From a virus: a DNA stretch of 46,197 nt. This document shows positions 18,934-25,612 of this stretch, in pieces (positions within the stretch are counted from its first letter, which is position 1; the number at the start of each line of letters is the position of its first letter). The stretch spans positions 1 through 46,197 of the IMG/VR virus record IMGVR_UViG_3300043122_000117; one strand, 5' to 3'. A program made the position numbers and the translations under genes. Under the pieces are notes generated by a model, which saw only the letters and a list, made by a program, of their open reading frames with translations, did no database searches and was not told where the DNA came from.

Positions 18934-19152
18934 TTAAAGTTTGTCAAATCCTGAAATTTCTTTTAATATATCAATATCCCTACAAATACGGTCATAATCC
19001 TTATTCGTTTTTACATTTTTAATCTGCTCATCCAATTTACTAAGCTCATCAAATATTTCGTCAGATGGTTTCATGTTCAATGAATCAATAACCATCTGGT
19101 TTAATAAAAGCAACCTCGATACCGATAATGAACTTATAAAATCTTTCACCAT
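18934..19152 (-). CDS. Hypothetical protein, 72 residues
   Basis: The short helical protein (mostly Leu, Asp, Lys) begins at 19152 and adjoins the next gene without a gap. No family was recognised. It is the first gene downstream of an 880-base non-coding region with hairpins and a possible promoter (TAGTTTTG, 19179-19172), so it may open the terL operon. Confidence 0.5.
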   Translation of the reverse strand: MVKDFISSLSVSRLLLLNQMVIDSLNMKPSDEIFDELSKLDEQIKNVKTNKDYDRICRDIDILKEISGFDKL

Positions 19153-19300
19153 AATCTAATTTTATACCAAACAAAACTACTACTATTTTTGTGCAAAAAC
19201 TACTAAAATAATCATTTTTTGACGATTATAGTAGTTTAAAGGCCATATAACTACTATTTTTAGTAGTAGTGCCAAATCGCTGCAGCCCACGTCACCAAAG
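19153..19300. promoter_or_regulatory. Hairpin-rich presumed control region upstream of the terL operon
   Basis: The region has repeats of ACTACTATTTTT (near 19177 and 19250). There is a perfect hairpin ACTACTA-TTTT-TAGTAGT at about 19251-19268. A second imperfect hairpin runs from ACTACTAAAATAATC to GATTATAGTAGT at about 19200-19236. A TAnnTTTG-like element lies at 19179-19172 on the minus strand. Operator or promoter function is inferred. Confidence 0.45.
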
Positions 19301-19962
19301 GCACACAGCCGTTTTTTCGAGAAATCGTGCTTATTATTATTATTTAGGGACAATATTTATGATTAAAAATAAGCAAAAATCAATAACTGCCACAAACGTA
19401 TTTTAAAGCATTTTTAAGCACTCTTAGGCAAAATCTATACATACATGCCAATTTGAGTAAAAAGATTGAAAATAACCGATTAAAACGACGAATAGGGCGG
19501 AATATTGGCAATCGAACAGCGATGGAAGATATTTGTGAATTTTTAGAAAATTTTATGTGGGGGGTATATGCGGGCTGCCAGACACATCAGGGGGGGGTGC
19601 TATGTTTTTTTGCCAGGCACACCCCGGCCTCCCTACAACTTACACATCGTAACTTTGTCATATAGTTGATATTGTGTTAAATAGAATCGACTGGTATCTA
19701 GCAATATGTGAGGACAATTTAGTCCTGTGGTTGGTTATCTTCGATATAATGGACTTTATTTTATCGGTGTGCAAATATAGCAGCCAGAATTTAAATCCCG
19801 AATATCTAAGGTAACAGGCATCTGTAACCGTTTGACACATTGGCAGGTAGATTTTGTAATATGGCAAATAGTTACGATTTGTTACTGCGCTGATTGATAG
19901 ATAGTTAGTAAGATGTTTGCACTGGCGGGACACGGGAGTTTTAACGATGTGGTTTTAGATTG
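19301..19962. other. Non-coding stretch with G-tracts
   Basis: No convincing gene was found. The plus strand has G6 at 19559-19564 and G8 at 19590-19597, and C-rich sequence near 19621-19632, unlike the AT-rich genome. Short repeats of TGCCAG flank the G8 tract. The two open frames present (19453-19665 plus and 19658-19933 minus) show low-quality sequence and no context. A regulatory or replication role is possible but not shown. Confidence 0.4.
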
Positions 19963-19995
19963 AAAATAAAAGCCGGTCAACCTTAATTAACCGGC
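19963..19995 (-). terminator. Rho-independent terminator after terS
   Basis: On the minus strand a stem GCCGGT/ACCGGC (19995-19990 with 19977-19972) is followed by TTTTATTTT. It lies about 40 bases past the terS stop, so terS appears to end its own transcript, separate from the terL operon. Confidence 0.6.
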
Positions 19996-20032
19996 CCCAG
20001 CCAAGTGATATATAATTAAAATAAAATGGAAC

Positions 20033-20542
20033 CTATTTTTTCCTGGCGTTCCTTATTGCCTCCATTGCTGCGCGTATCTCATCTTCATTCTTGCCTGTTG
20101 CATCTATGTTGGTTTGCTCAATCTCTTGCGTATCTTTAAGCCTGTTGAGCCTTGCGACGATCATAGGCTGGAACAAGCCAGACCCAGCTCCAGCAATCTG
20201 TGTTGACTGAATTTCATTTGTTGCGCGCGTAACTATGTTTAGAAACTTTACACGATTTTCCAGATCCTCCCCCTCTAATTCTCCATTAATCTCACCACTT
20301 TCGGCTTCATGTACCCATTCGTACCATGCTTTTCTGGTTACGTCGATATGCAAGCACAGACCGTCAATTGTAGGCATCTGGTCAATCTTAATTTTCAGTT
20401 CTTTGCCAGCGTCCTGCCCTGTTTTCACAACGTCATACTTATAGAATGGTTCCTTTGCTATCTTTGCAAAATATCCATTTTCGCCGTATATAAGCTCGTG
20501 TAATTGATCCGCATTGTATTTATATGGTCTGCCGTTTCTCAT
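20033..20542 (-). CDS. terS: Terminase small subunit
   Basis: The product (169 residues from the ATG at 20542) begins GRPYKYNADQL and has a GLCLHIDVTRKAWYEW helix-turn-helix-like segment at about residue 65, followed by an Arg/Asn-rich region near residue 100. This pattern is that of phage gp3-like DNA-packaging small terminases. A longer frame to 20575 would begin at or before the predicted transcription start, so 20542 is preferred. terS lies about 1.5 kb upstream of the terL operon start, separated by a terminator. Confidence 0.85.
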   Translation of the reverse strand: MRNGRPYKYNADQLHELIYGENGYFAKIAKEPFYKYDVVKTGQDAGKELKIKIDQMPTIDGLCLHIDVTRKAWYEWVHEAESGEINGELEGEDLENRVKFLNIVTRATNEIQSTQIAGAGSGLFQPMIVARLNRLKDTQEIEQTNIDATGKNEDEIRAAMEAIRNARKK

Positions 20543-20572
20543 TGCTTTAAAATTAAGTGTTTCAACATGGTA

Positions 20573-20603
20573 CAAAGTTATAAATTTTATCTATTAAATA
20601 CAA
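20573..20603 (-). promoter_or_regulatory. Candidate promoter for terS
   Basis: On the minus strand TTG (20603-20601) is followed after 20 bases by TAACTTTG (20580-20573), the Bacteroidetes -33/-7 pattern. Transcription would start near 20567, about 25 bases before the terS ATG at 20542. Confidence 0.55.
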
Positions 20604-20641
20604 TTTACGATAAATATAAACCATTAACATTTCTACCTACT

Positions 20642-20675
20642 TTTGTAGATTATTCAAATAATAGTTGTATCTTTG
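20642..20675 (+). promoter_or_regulatory. Candidate promoter for the rightward small-gene block
   Basis: TTTG (20642-20645) is followed after 22 bases by TATCTTTG (20668-20675). It lies back to back with the terS promoter, about 40 bases before the gene starting at 20714. The same -7 word TATCTTTG recurs at 34930 before the second rightward block. Confidence 0.7.
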
Positions 20676-20713
20676 AAGTATAGAAATTCAAAAACAAACA
20701 AAAAATTTATACG

Positions 20714-20878
20714 ATGAAAAACTTAACAAGTATTTTGACAGCGGCTTTAATGATTGGTTTTATAACCCTGGTAGTATCAGTTTTGATACACTCACAAATT
20801 ACTGCAATTGTAGCCAGTGGTTTAATCATTGGTAGTATTACAGTGAACGGCGTTCGTAACCTTATTGCAAAGGCTTAA
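20714..20878 (+). CDS. Small membrane protein, 54 residues
   Basis: The ATG at 20714 opens a 54-residue frame with two hydrophobic segments (about residues 8-27 and 30-43) and a basic N- and C-terminus (MKN, RNLIAKA). It is the first gene after the predicted promoter at 20642-20675. It is probably a host-takeover or envelope-associated peptide, but no family was recognised. Confidence 0.65.
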   Translation: MKNLTSILTAALMIGFITLVVSVLIHSQITAIVASGLIIGSITVNGVRNLIAKA

Positions 20879-20884
20879 TTTATC

Positions 20885-20940
20885 ACCCTGTTTAGTTGGT
20901 TGTAAACAGATCGGCGTAAATATCGGATATTTGACAGGGT
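20885..20940 (+). ncRNA. Structured leader/intergenic RNA candidate
   Basis: The gap between the 54- and 79-residue genes has an outer stem ACCCTGT/ACAGGGT (20885-20891 with 20934-20940). Inside lie inverted pairs CTGTTTA/TAAACAG and a hairpin AAATAT-CGG-ATATTT. The function is unknown, and the two inner folds partly exclude each other. Confidence 0.4.
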
Positions 20941-20974
20941 ACTAATTTTATTTATTAATTTAAAAAACAACGTT

Positions 20975-21214
20975 ATGAATATTAGTAGCATTGAACAAGC
21001 ATTAATTGAACAAGCATTAAGACTTCACATTGATTATAAAGGTATTCCAAGTAATGGGAAATATCTAGAAATTATGGATAGACTAGCCGCTGGGTATAGT
21101 GGCTCCTTATCTCAAAAAGTATCAAGATTGTTGGCAGATTATTATCAAAAAGTTGGAGTTTCAAATCTAGATGAGGCTATTAATAGGCTCCATAAAATTG
21201 ATAATAAACAATAA
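20975..21214 (+). CDS. Hypothetical protein, 79 residues
   Basis: The helical, mildly basic protein begins ISSIEQALIEQALRLHIDYKG and has no recognised family. It follows the structured intergenic region and starts the run of closely spaced small genes. The AT-rich leader AAAAAACAACGTT before the ATG is typical for this genome. Confidence 0.6.
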   Translation: MNISSIEQALIEQALRLHIDYKGIPSNGKYLEIMDRLAAGYSGSLSQKVSRLLADYYQKVGVSNLDEAINRLHKIDNKQ

Positions 21215-21263
21215 CAATTTCAAAAATACTTAAATATTATCAACAAAATAAAAAAATACAGTT

Positions 21264-21542
21264 ATGAAACGATTACAAAATACAACTTTATTAAAAGTGA
21301 AATTTTTGCCTGCAACAAGCACAAAATGCAACAGGATAAAATTGATACAAACAAACAACGGAGAAAACAGGATCTTATCAGCAAATTTTGATTGCGAGGT
21401 TATCGAGTTTATCTCTAATCTGCTCGAAAAAAACAAGGAAGTTAAAAGTTTTTCTCTTGCAGTTGACAATACACAAAAAGACTATTACTTGTTTAATGTA
21501 GATTCAATTGGTAATTCATTCCCTAACCTTTTAAACTTTTAA
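21264..21542 (+). CDS. Hypothetical protein, 92 residues
   Basis: A mixed alpha/beta protein with a pair of Cys (LPATSTKCNRIKL, ANFDCEVIEF) and no recognised family. Only three bases separate its stop from the next ATG. Similar small proteins are common in Bacteroidetes phages, but I cannot name one. Confidence 0.6.
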   Translation: MKRLQNTTLLKVKFLPATSTKCNRIKLIQTNNGENRILSANFDCEVIEFISNLLEKNKEVKSFSLAVDNTQKDYYLFNVDSIGNSFPNLLNF

Positions 21543-21545
21543 ACT

Positions 21546-21806
21546 ATGTTAAATTTAAATTCATTTACCTACTTAGTTAAATTTCAGTGGAAAAGTACAG
21601 ATAACCGTTTTATTGTACAGGGTTCAGACCTTTGCAAAGTTTTAAAAAATAACGATGGGCTCCACAATCCGGGAGTTGAATACATTAAAGAGTTCGATTG
21701 CAAGGACAATAAATTTAAAAGAGTTTCAAAACAGACTATTCTAAACCGTTACAAATGGGATACCGAAAGCTACCTATATTTAACAAATCATTACTTTTTC
21801 AGGTAA
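21546..21806 (+). CDS. Hypothetical protein, 86 residues
   Basis: A basic protein with aromatic residues at regular spacing (YLVKFQWKS, NRYKWDTESYLYL) and a conserved-looking single domain. No family was recognised. The gene is followed by a small GGCAG/CTGCC hairpin and the tRNA-like element. Confidence 0.6.
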   Translation: MLNLNSFTYLVKFQWKSTDNRFIVQGSDLCKVLKNNDGLHNPGVEYIKEFDCKDNKFKRVSKQTILNRYKWDTESYLYLTNHYFFR

Positions 21807-21841
21807 CGTTAAAAGTTGGCAGACCTTAAAAACTGCCTTTC

Positions 21842-21908
21842 GGCTCGCGTTGGTACGAAGATAAAGCCTACCCGCTTAATCTTGTTAGTTCGATTCTAAC
21901 CGCAGCCA
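21842..21908 (+). ncRNA. tRNA-like element with intact T-arm (degenerate, no anticodon arm)
   Basis: The 67-nt element ends with a canonical T-arm GTTAG-TTCGATT-CTAAC (21884-21900) and a 3' acceptor-like strand CGCAGCC followed by A. Its 5' strand GGCT(C)GCG pairs with that acceptor with one bulged C. In place of D and anticodon arms there is a 10-bp stem AAGATAAAGC/GCTTAATCTT (one A:A mismatch) closed by CTACCC. The layout resembles the tRNA-like domain of tmRNA more than a tRNA. It may serve RNase P or RNase Z cleavage of the polycistronic mRNA, which is inference. Confidence 0.45.
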
Positions 21909-21936
21909 CAAAATTATTCACTTTAAAAACAACATT

Positions 21937-22209
21937 ATGAAGGCACAAATCTTGATTACAGGACAAATTAGCGGTAATTATAAACTTTTACACGCTTGTA
22001 ACACAATTGACAGCGAAACAAACAAAACGATGTTTAACGGCTTCAAAATAGTGTTTAACACGATGCGAGAGGCGCGTAAAGCAATCAAAAATGCTTACAA
22101 AGAGTTAAAAAAAGATGAGCCAGACTTTTATAAAGCCGGCGGGATTGGGTTTTATAACGATTCATTAAGCTATGATGCAAGCACCGCGAAACTATCGAAA
22201 CTTGATTGA
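21937..22209 (+). CDS. Hypothetical protein, 90 residues
   Basis: The protein starts AQILITGQISGNYKLLHA and has a helical, basic middle (TMREARKAIKNAYKELKKD). No family was recognised. It lies between the tRNA-like element and the hammerhead ribozyme, 32 bases before the latter. Confidence 0.6.
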   Translation: MKAQILITGQISGNYKLLHACNTIDSETNKTMFNGFKIVFNTMREARKAIKNAYKELKKDEPDFYKAGGIGFYNDSLSYDASTAKLSKLD

Positions 22210-22241
22210 TTGACACATTCTATTTTTGCCCTGTTAACTTC

Positions 22242-22298
22242 GGTTAACTGATGAGGGTTTAATAACCGAAACCGGGATTCTTTGTCCCGGTCTTAACC
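22242..22298 (+). ncRNA. Hammerhead ribozyme (type I layout)
   Basis: All conserved core parts are present in order. Stem I 5' strand is GGTTAA (22242-22247), followed by CTGATGA (22248-22254). Stem II is 22255-22267 (GG...CC with a loop TAAT and one bulged G), followed by GAAA (22268-22271). Stem III is CCGGGA/TCCCGG with loop TTCTTTG (22272-22290), then TC with cleavage expected after C22292. Stem I closes with TTAACC (22293-22298). The pairing of stems I and III is perfect. Cleavage would leave a 22-base leader on the mRNA of the next gene. An overlapping GTTAAC-TTCG-GTTAAC hairpin (22233-22248) could compete. Confidence 0.85.
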
Positions 22299-22314
22299 AT
22301 TAATAAAAAATACC

Positions 22315-22518
22315 ATGGAAAATTTAATTTATAACGGCATGACAATTGAAGAAATAAAAAACAATCTGCCCAAAAACATGACTTCCTCCCACAAAAAAAT
22401 GTATTTAAACAACTGCGAAGAGGTTTATTTTAATGAAAAACACGGTATAAATTTAGGGTTATGCCAGGCGATACGGAACTCAAATTTTAATTTAATAAAA
22501 ATATACAATAGGCTATGA
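22315..22518 (+). CDS. Hypothetical protein, 67 residues
   Basis: A small basic protein (starts NLIYNGMTIEEIKNNL) with no recognised family. Its ATG lies 17 bases after the hammerhead. It overlaps the next gene by ATGA, so the two are co-translated. Self-cleavage upstream may affect stability or translation of this mRNA. Confidence 0.6.
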   Translation: MENLIYNGMTIEEIKNNLPKNMTSSHKKMYLNNCEEVYFNEKHGINLGLCQAIRNSNFNLIKIYNRL

Positions 22519-22649
22519 AAAAAATAATCAACTGGCTAAACAAGCCAACAAAAACCGAAACAATAAAAAATTGGCACGTAATCGTCGGAACTGGAGTTTT
22601 TATTTTTGCCTTAATTGGGGAATCAGTTATTAACAATTTAATAAAATAG
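22515..22649 (+). CDS. Small membrane protein, 44 residues
   Basis: A basic N-terminal half (KKIINWLNKPTKTETIKNW) is followed by a single hydrophobic segment ending GESVINNLIK. The end resembles the C-terminus of the 81-residue membrane protein at 34077-34322 (FGESLINHLIN). The ATG overlaps the upstream stop. A single-pass membrane role is inferred. Confidence 0.6.
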   Translation: MKKIINWLNKPTKTETIKNWHVIVGTGVFIFALIGESVINNLIK

Positions 22650-22651
22650 TT

Positions 22652-23002
22652 ATGAATAGTAAAGATTTTAACAAAAAAGGGAACGCCATATTGAAAAAAT
22701 ACGGCGTAAAAAATGGAGTTTTAAACACTTTTTTTGGTGAACTAACTATAAAACTGGATCCATCGCCAAAAATAAAAGTGTGGTCTGTTTTTATGAAGTT
22801 TACAAGTATGCAGGCAGAAAAAAACAAACTATTTAATGAATGGTTTTTAAATAACAAATTTGCAAGCCCTAATTTCAAATCGTATAAATGGAACATACAC
22901 TCAAATAGTGCCGAATTTGCACTTGATGAGCTGGAGGAGAGGATTGATAATTTAATTTATTTTGGCAATAATTACGGAAAAGAAAACAGCATTTATAACT
23001 AG
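22652..23002 (+). CDS. Hypothetical protein, 116 residues
   Basis: A Lys- and Asn-rich protein with a central beta-rich part (FFGELTIKLDPSPKIKVWSVF) and helical end. No family was recognised. The stop lies four bases before the next ATG at 23007, so the genes are tightly packed. Confidence 0.6.
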   Translation: MNSKDFNKKGNAILKKYGVKNGVLNTFFGELTIKLDPSPKIKVWSVFMKFTSMQAEKNKLFNEWFLNNKFASPNFKSYKWNIHSNSAEFALDELEERIDNLIYFGNNYGKENSIYN

Positions 23003-23006
23003 CATT

Positions 23007-23231
23007 ATGGAAAAAATAAACGCTTTACAGAATTTCGCCGATAATTTCGGGTTAACGGTAAAACATTACATTTTCCCGGATGCAAGAAAAAAAGTAAAAT
23101 ATATACTTGTAAAAAACAAAACAAGTATTTCACCTCCGTTAAACTATGAAGGCATTAACGCCTTTTTACTTGGAATGAAGGCCGCCGGGAAAATAGAGTA
23201 TATAGACTTCAAAAAAGAACTTTTATCCTAA
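23007..23231 (+). CDS. Hypothetical protein, 74 residues
   Basis: The frame is open from 22962, but the ATG at 23007 removes an overlap of 41 bases and has an AT-rich leader. The product begins EKINALQNFADNFGLTVKH and is basic. No family was recognised. Confidence 0.55.
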   Translation: MEKINALQNFADNFGLTVKHYIFPDARKKVKYILVKNKTSISPPLNYEGINAFLLGMKAAGKIEYIDFKKELLS

Positions 23232-23242
23232 AAAACAATACA

Positions 23243-23551
23243 ATGACGTTTGAACAATACCAAAAAATGAGAATGCAGTCTTTTGACTTTTATTATGAAG
23301 TTATAAATGACGCAAAACCTATTTCAAAAAATGAGTTTCTGCTTAAATATACAGAAACGGGTGCAGAAAAATACAGAGAAAAAATACTTCCTCACGTTAT
23401 TAATATAGGTAAAACGGTTGGAGAAAAAAACAGTTTATTTAATCCTATCCGAAAAATAACCCGCGTTGATTTCCATAATGGCGTTATTTGTGTGTTTTGG
23501 AAGGAACCTAGACAAAGAAACGAACGGTTTAAAGAAATATGCACCGTATGA
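23243..23551 (+). CDS. Hypothetical protein, 102 residues
   Basis: A basic protein starting TFEQYQKMRMQSFDFYYEV, with helical N-terminus and a beta-rich C-terminus (RVDFHNGVICVFWKEP). No family was recognised. It overlaps the next gene by ATGA at 23548. Confidence 0.6.
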   Translation: MTFEQYQKMRMQSFDFYYEVINDAKPISKNEFLLKYTETGAEKYREKILPHVINIGKTVGEKNSLFNPIRKITRVDFHNGVICVFWKEPRQRNERFKEICTV

Positions 23552-23772
23552 ACAAAATAACAACCCAAAAAAAAGAACTAACCAGTTCCGAAAAAAAGTA
23601 TTCGATTGACTTGGAGATAAACGGTAAGCGTAAAAAATACCAGGTTATAGTAACACATCTCCATAAAAAACAAACTAAATACCTTAGGTATTATTCAATG
23701 GATTTAATAAGACTAACCACTTCCGAAAAAAAAATAGTAATAAACTACTTTGAAAAACAATTCATAAAATGA
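23548..23772 (+). CDS. Hypothetical protein, 74 residues
   Basis: A very basic small protein (about one third Lys or Arg) beginning NKITTQKKELTSSEKKY. The ATG at 23548 overlaps the upstream stop (ATGA), favouring it over an earlier ATG. Two copies of the word TTCCGAAAAAA lie in this gene. No family was recognised. Confidence 0.55.
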   Translation: MNKITTQKKELTSSEKKYSIDLEINGKRKKYQVIVTHLHKKQTKYLRYYSMDLIRLTTSEKKIVINYFEKQFIK

Positions 23773-24011
23773 GAAACTTAATAACATTCAGAGAAAAACG
23801 CCCCGAAAAAAACGAACACAATAGGATTTACGCATTGAATAGTAAAAAACAACCCGAAAAAATAATTGCAGACAATGCTACTTTAAGCGATTTTGAGGCA
23901 GTTTGCAGCCAATGCGTACATTTTGCCGTAGCTCTTGTAAAAGTCCTTAAAAACGAAGGTAAAGAACAATACAAGCTAATTAAAATAAACTACTCAGAAA
24001 AAATAAAATAA
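23769..24011 (+). CDS. Hypothetical protein, 80 residues
   Basis: A basic protein starting RNLITFREKRPEKNEHNRIY with a central CSQC pair. It overlaps both neighbours by a few bases (ATGA and TAATG). Copies of CCCGAAAAAA lie near its start and middle. No family was recognised. Confidence 0.55.
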   Translation: MRNLITFREKRPEKNEHNRIYALNSKKQPEKIIADNATLSDFEAVCSQCVHFAVALVKVLKNEGKEQYKLIKINYSEKIK

Positions 24012-24271
24012 TGGAGCAGAAAATAACACCAGAAAAAATAATAAACCTTATGGCAGTTTCAGAACTACTCACAGGTAAAAAAAGAAACATCACTGGCTAT
24101 ATGTTGAAAACTGGAAGGGTATCCGAAAAAAACATAGAAAAAATAAACAAACTATATACCCACATCGAAACATGGATGCAAGAAATAGAGCCTGAGTGCG
24201 AATGCCTTGAATTTCACGGAACAACTTCCGAAAAAAGATGTAAAAAATGTGGGCTTAAAACTAGACTATAA
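24011..24271 (+). CDS. Hypothetical protein with C-terminal Cys motif, 86 residues
   Basis: The N-terminus (IINLMAVSELLTGKKRNITGYML) resembles a helix-turn-helix-like segment also found in the 52-residue protein at 34708-34866 (ISTASEILTGNTTQIRHD). The C-terminus has CECLEFHG...CKKCG, a CxC...CxxC arrangement that could bind zinc. Its stop lies inside the bidirectional terminator hairpin. Confidence 0.6.
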   Translation: MEQKITPEKIINLMAVSELLTGKKRNITGYMLKTGRVSEKNIEKINKLYTHIETWMQEIEPECECLEFHGTTSEKRCKKCGLKTRL

Positions 24272-24286
24272 AATCTAGTTTAAGCC
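24252..24286. terminator. Bidirectional terminator between convergent blocks
   Basis: GGCTTAAA(A)CTAGA (24252-24265) pairs with TCTAGTTTAAGCC (24274-24286), with a single bulged A and an 8-base loop. It overlaps the last codons of the plus-strand gene and separates it from the minus-strand gene ending at 24324. On the minus strand an 18-codon frame (MTEQELIELLSLRLFGLN, from about 24334) runs into it. Confidence 0.6.
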
Positions 24287-24323
24287 GAATAATCTCAACG
24301 ACAATAATTCTATAAGCTCTTGT

Positions 24324-24593
24324 TCAGTCATTTTTAAGCAGTATTCTAAATTCATTAAAATCTTTTGGTTTTAGGTGTTTTATAACAGAGTCATAATTAA
24401 AAAGCTCTCTGGTTGTTAATTTGCGTTTAAACCTGAATCTATTTTCATATAAAAAATCAATAGTACTCCCCGAAAAAAACAAGTCAGAGATAGACCTAAG
24501 CCAGAAAATATTTGGCTCACAAATGCTTTGAACGTGAGCCATTTTCATCATCAAATATAATTCCGCCTCTGGTTCAATTTCAATATGGTGCAT
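24324..24593 (-). CDS. Hypothetical protein, 89 residues
   Basis: The basic protein (starts HHIEIEPEAELYLMMKMAHV) was not recognised. It overlaps the end of the ATPase gene by 14 bases and is the last gene of the leftward block before the terminator. Confidence 0.55.
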   Translation of the reverse strand: MHHIEIEPEAELYLMMKMAHVQSICEPNIFWLRSISDLFFSGSTIDFLYENRFRFKRKLTTRELFNYDSVIKHLKPKDFNEFRILLKND

Positions 24594-25398
24594 CTGCTAC
24601 TGGTTTAAATTCGTCATAATATTTGTCAACGACAGGAACTCCATCTTCGATAGTAAAATAAATAGGGTCAAAATCCATACCTCGAACCATATAAGGCTTT
24701 ATAACGCTGTACTGTGGGCTATCTTTAACTTTCATCACTTCCAATACTGTTTCTGCCTTATTCATTAGCTCAGTACCTATATGTCCCCTTAATTTTCCAC
24801 CTCCCTCTAAAGATGGATTTTCATGTAGTACAGTTATTAAATGGATTCCACTTTCGGCTGTCCATTTCATGAGGTCATTAACTAAATCAGTGCTTTCCTC
24901 CTGGTTGTTTATATCCTTCATTAAGTCTCGAACACCATCCACCACGAAAATATCAAAATCCTTAAACTCTTGGAAGGCAATATCTATCATTTTTTTTCGC
25001 TGTAAGGAGTTCATATTCCGTAAGCAGTAGCAGAAAAAACCATCGTTAGTCATTTCTTCCCCAGCTATATGTTTAATCCTATCAACAATCTTTTTGGCAT
25101 AAAACGCACTTTGTTCGGTATCAAAATAAGCGACTTTCATCCTTCTTGGAGATGTAAATTTACTTTTTCTTACTAACTGAATAACATCGGCAACCAGCAT
25201 TGTGATAGCAAACGTTTTACGGCTCTTTGCCTGTCCTTTAACTACACTAATATTCCCCTTTGTCATTATAGTGACAGGCCATTGTGATAGATTATCAACC
25301 TGAATAACAGGAGGAGGCTCTTTTATATTATCGTGAATAGAGATTCTGCATTTTTCTAATGCTTCTAGCCATTCGTACTCTTTTAATATATCATTCAT
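24580..25398 (-). CDS. RepA/AAA_25-like replicative ATPase
   Basis: The product (272 residues from the ATG at 25398) has an atypical Walker A, GQAKSRKT (about residues 54-61), in place of GxxxxGK[ST]. The Walker B-like segment is FDIFVVDGVRDL near residue 150. KLRGHIGTELMNKAE in the C-terminal half matches RepA-type hexameric helicases. It likely unwinds or loads at the phage origin. The frame is open to 25443, but the shorter start avoids overlap with the neighbouring gene. It directly follows the RHH-like gene, at the end of the leftward array. Confidence 0.7.
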   Translation of the reverse strand: MNDILKEYEWLEALEKCRISIHDNIKEPPPVIQVDNLSQWPVTIMTKGNISVVKGQAKSRKTFAITMLVADVIQLVRKSKFTSPRRMKVAYFDTEQSAFYAKKIVDRIKHIAGEEMTNDGFFCYCLRNMNSLQRKKMIDIAFQEFKDFDIFVVDGVRDLMKDINNQEESTDLVNDLMKWTAESGIHLITVLHENPSLEGGGKLRGHIGTELMNKAETVLEVMKVKDSPQYSVIKPYMVRGMDFDPIYFTIEDGVPVVDKYYDEFKPVADAPY

Positions 25399-25408
25399 AA
25401 GATTATTC

Positions 25409-25612
25409 TTAATTATCATACAACCAGTCTGGTGCATTATCAATTTTTCGTTTGTGCTTTATCTTTATTTCCTTCCAGTCTCGTTGTAATTTTTCTTTTA
25501 TTGCCTGCCTAATAAACTGATAAATGTTTACACCTTTTGATTTTATAATCTTCAAACTATTAGCTTGAATTTCTGTTATCATAACTTCCTGTCTTACTGT
25601 ATATTGTTTCAT
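25409..25612 (-). CDS. Ribbon-helix-helix-like small protein, leftward-array end copy
   Basis: The product (67 residues from the ATG at 25612) begins KQYTVRQEVMITEIQANSLK, then ...NIYQFIRQAIKEKLQRDW. This strand-helix-helix layout resembles CopG/Arc-type DNA-binding proteins. It is a close paralogue of the gene at 40332-40535; the first 66 bases and 36 bases upstream are identical. A longer frame to 25642 would lie partly in the array-end core and is not preferred. A DNA-binding role is inferred. Confidence 0.65.
   Translation of the reverse strand: MKQYTVRQEVMITEIQANSLKIIKSKGVNIYQFIRQAIKEKLQRDWKEIKIKHKRKIDNAPDWLYDN

Noticed and set aside
19453-19933. Open frames of 70 codons (plus) and 91 codons (minus)
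   Set aside because: They lie in a GC-odd, hairpin-rich gap, have poor amino acid composition and lack coupling or leader context.
21842-21908. Functional tRNA gene
   Set aside because: T-arm and acceptor-like ends are present, but no D arm and no 7-base anticodon loop could be fitted.
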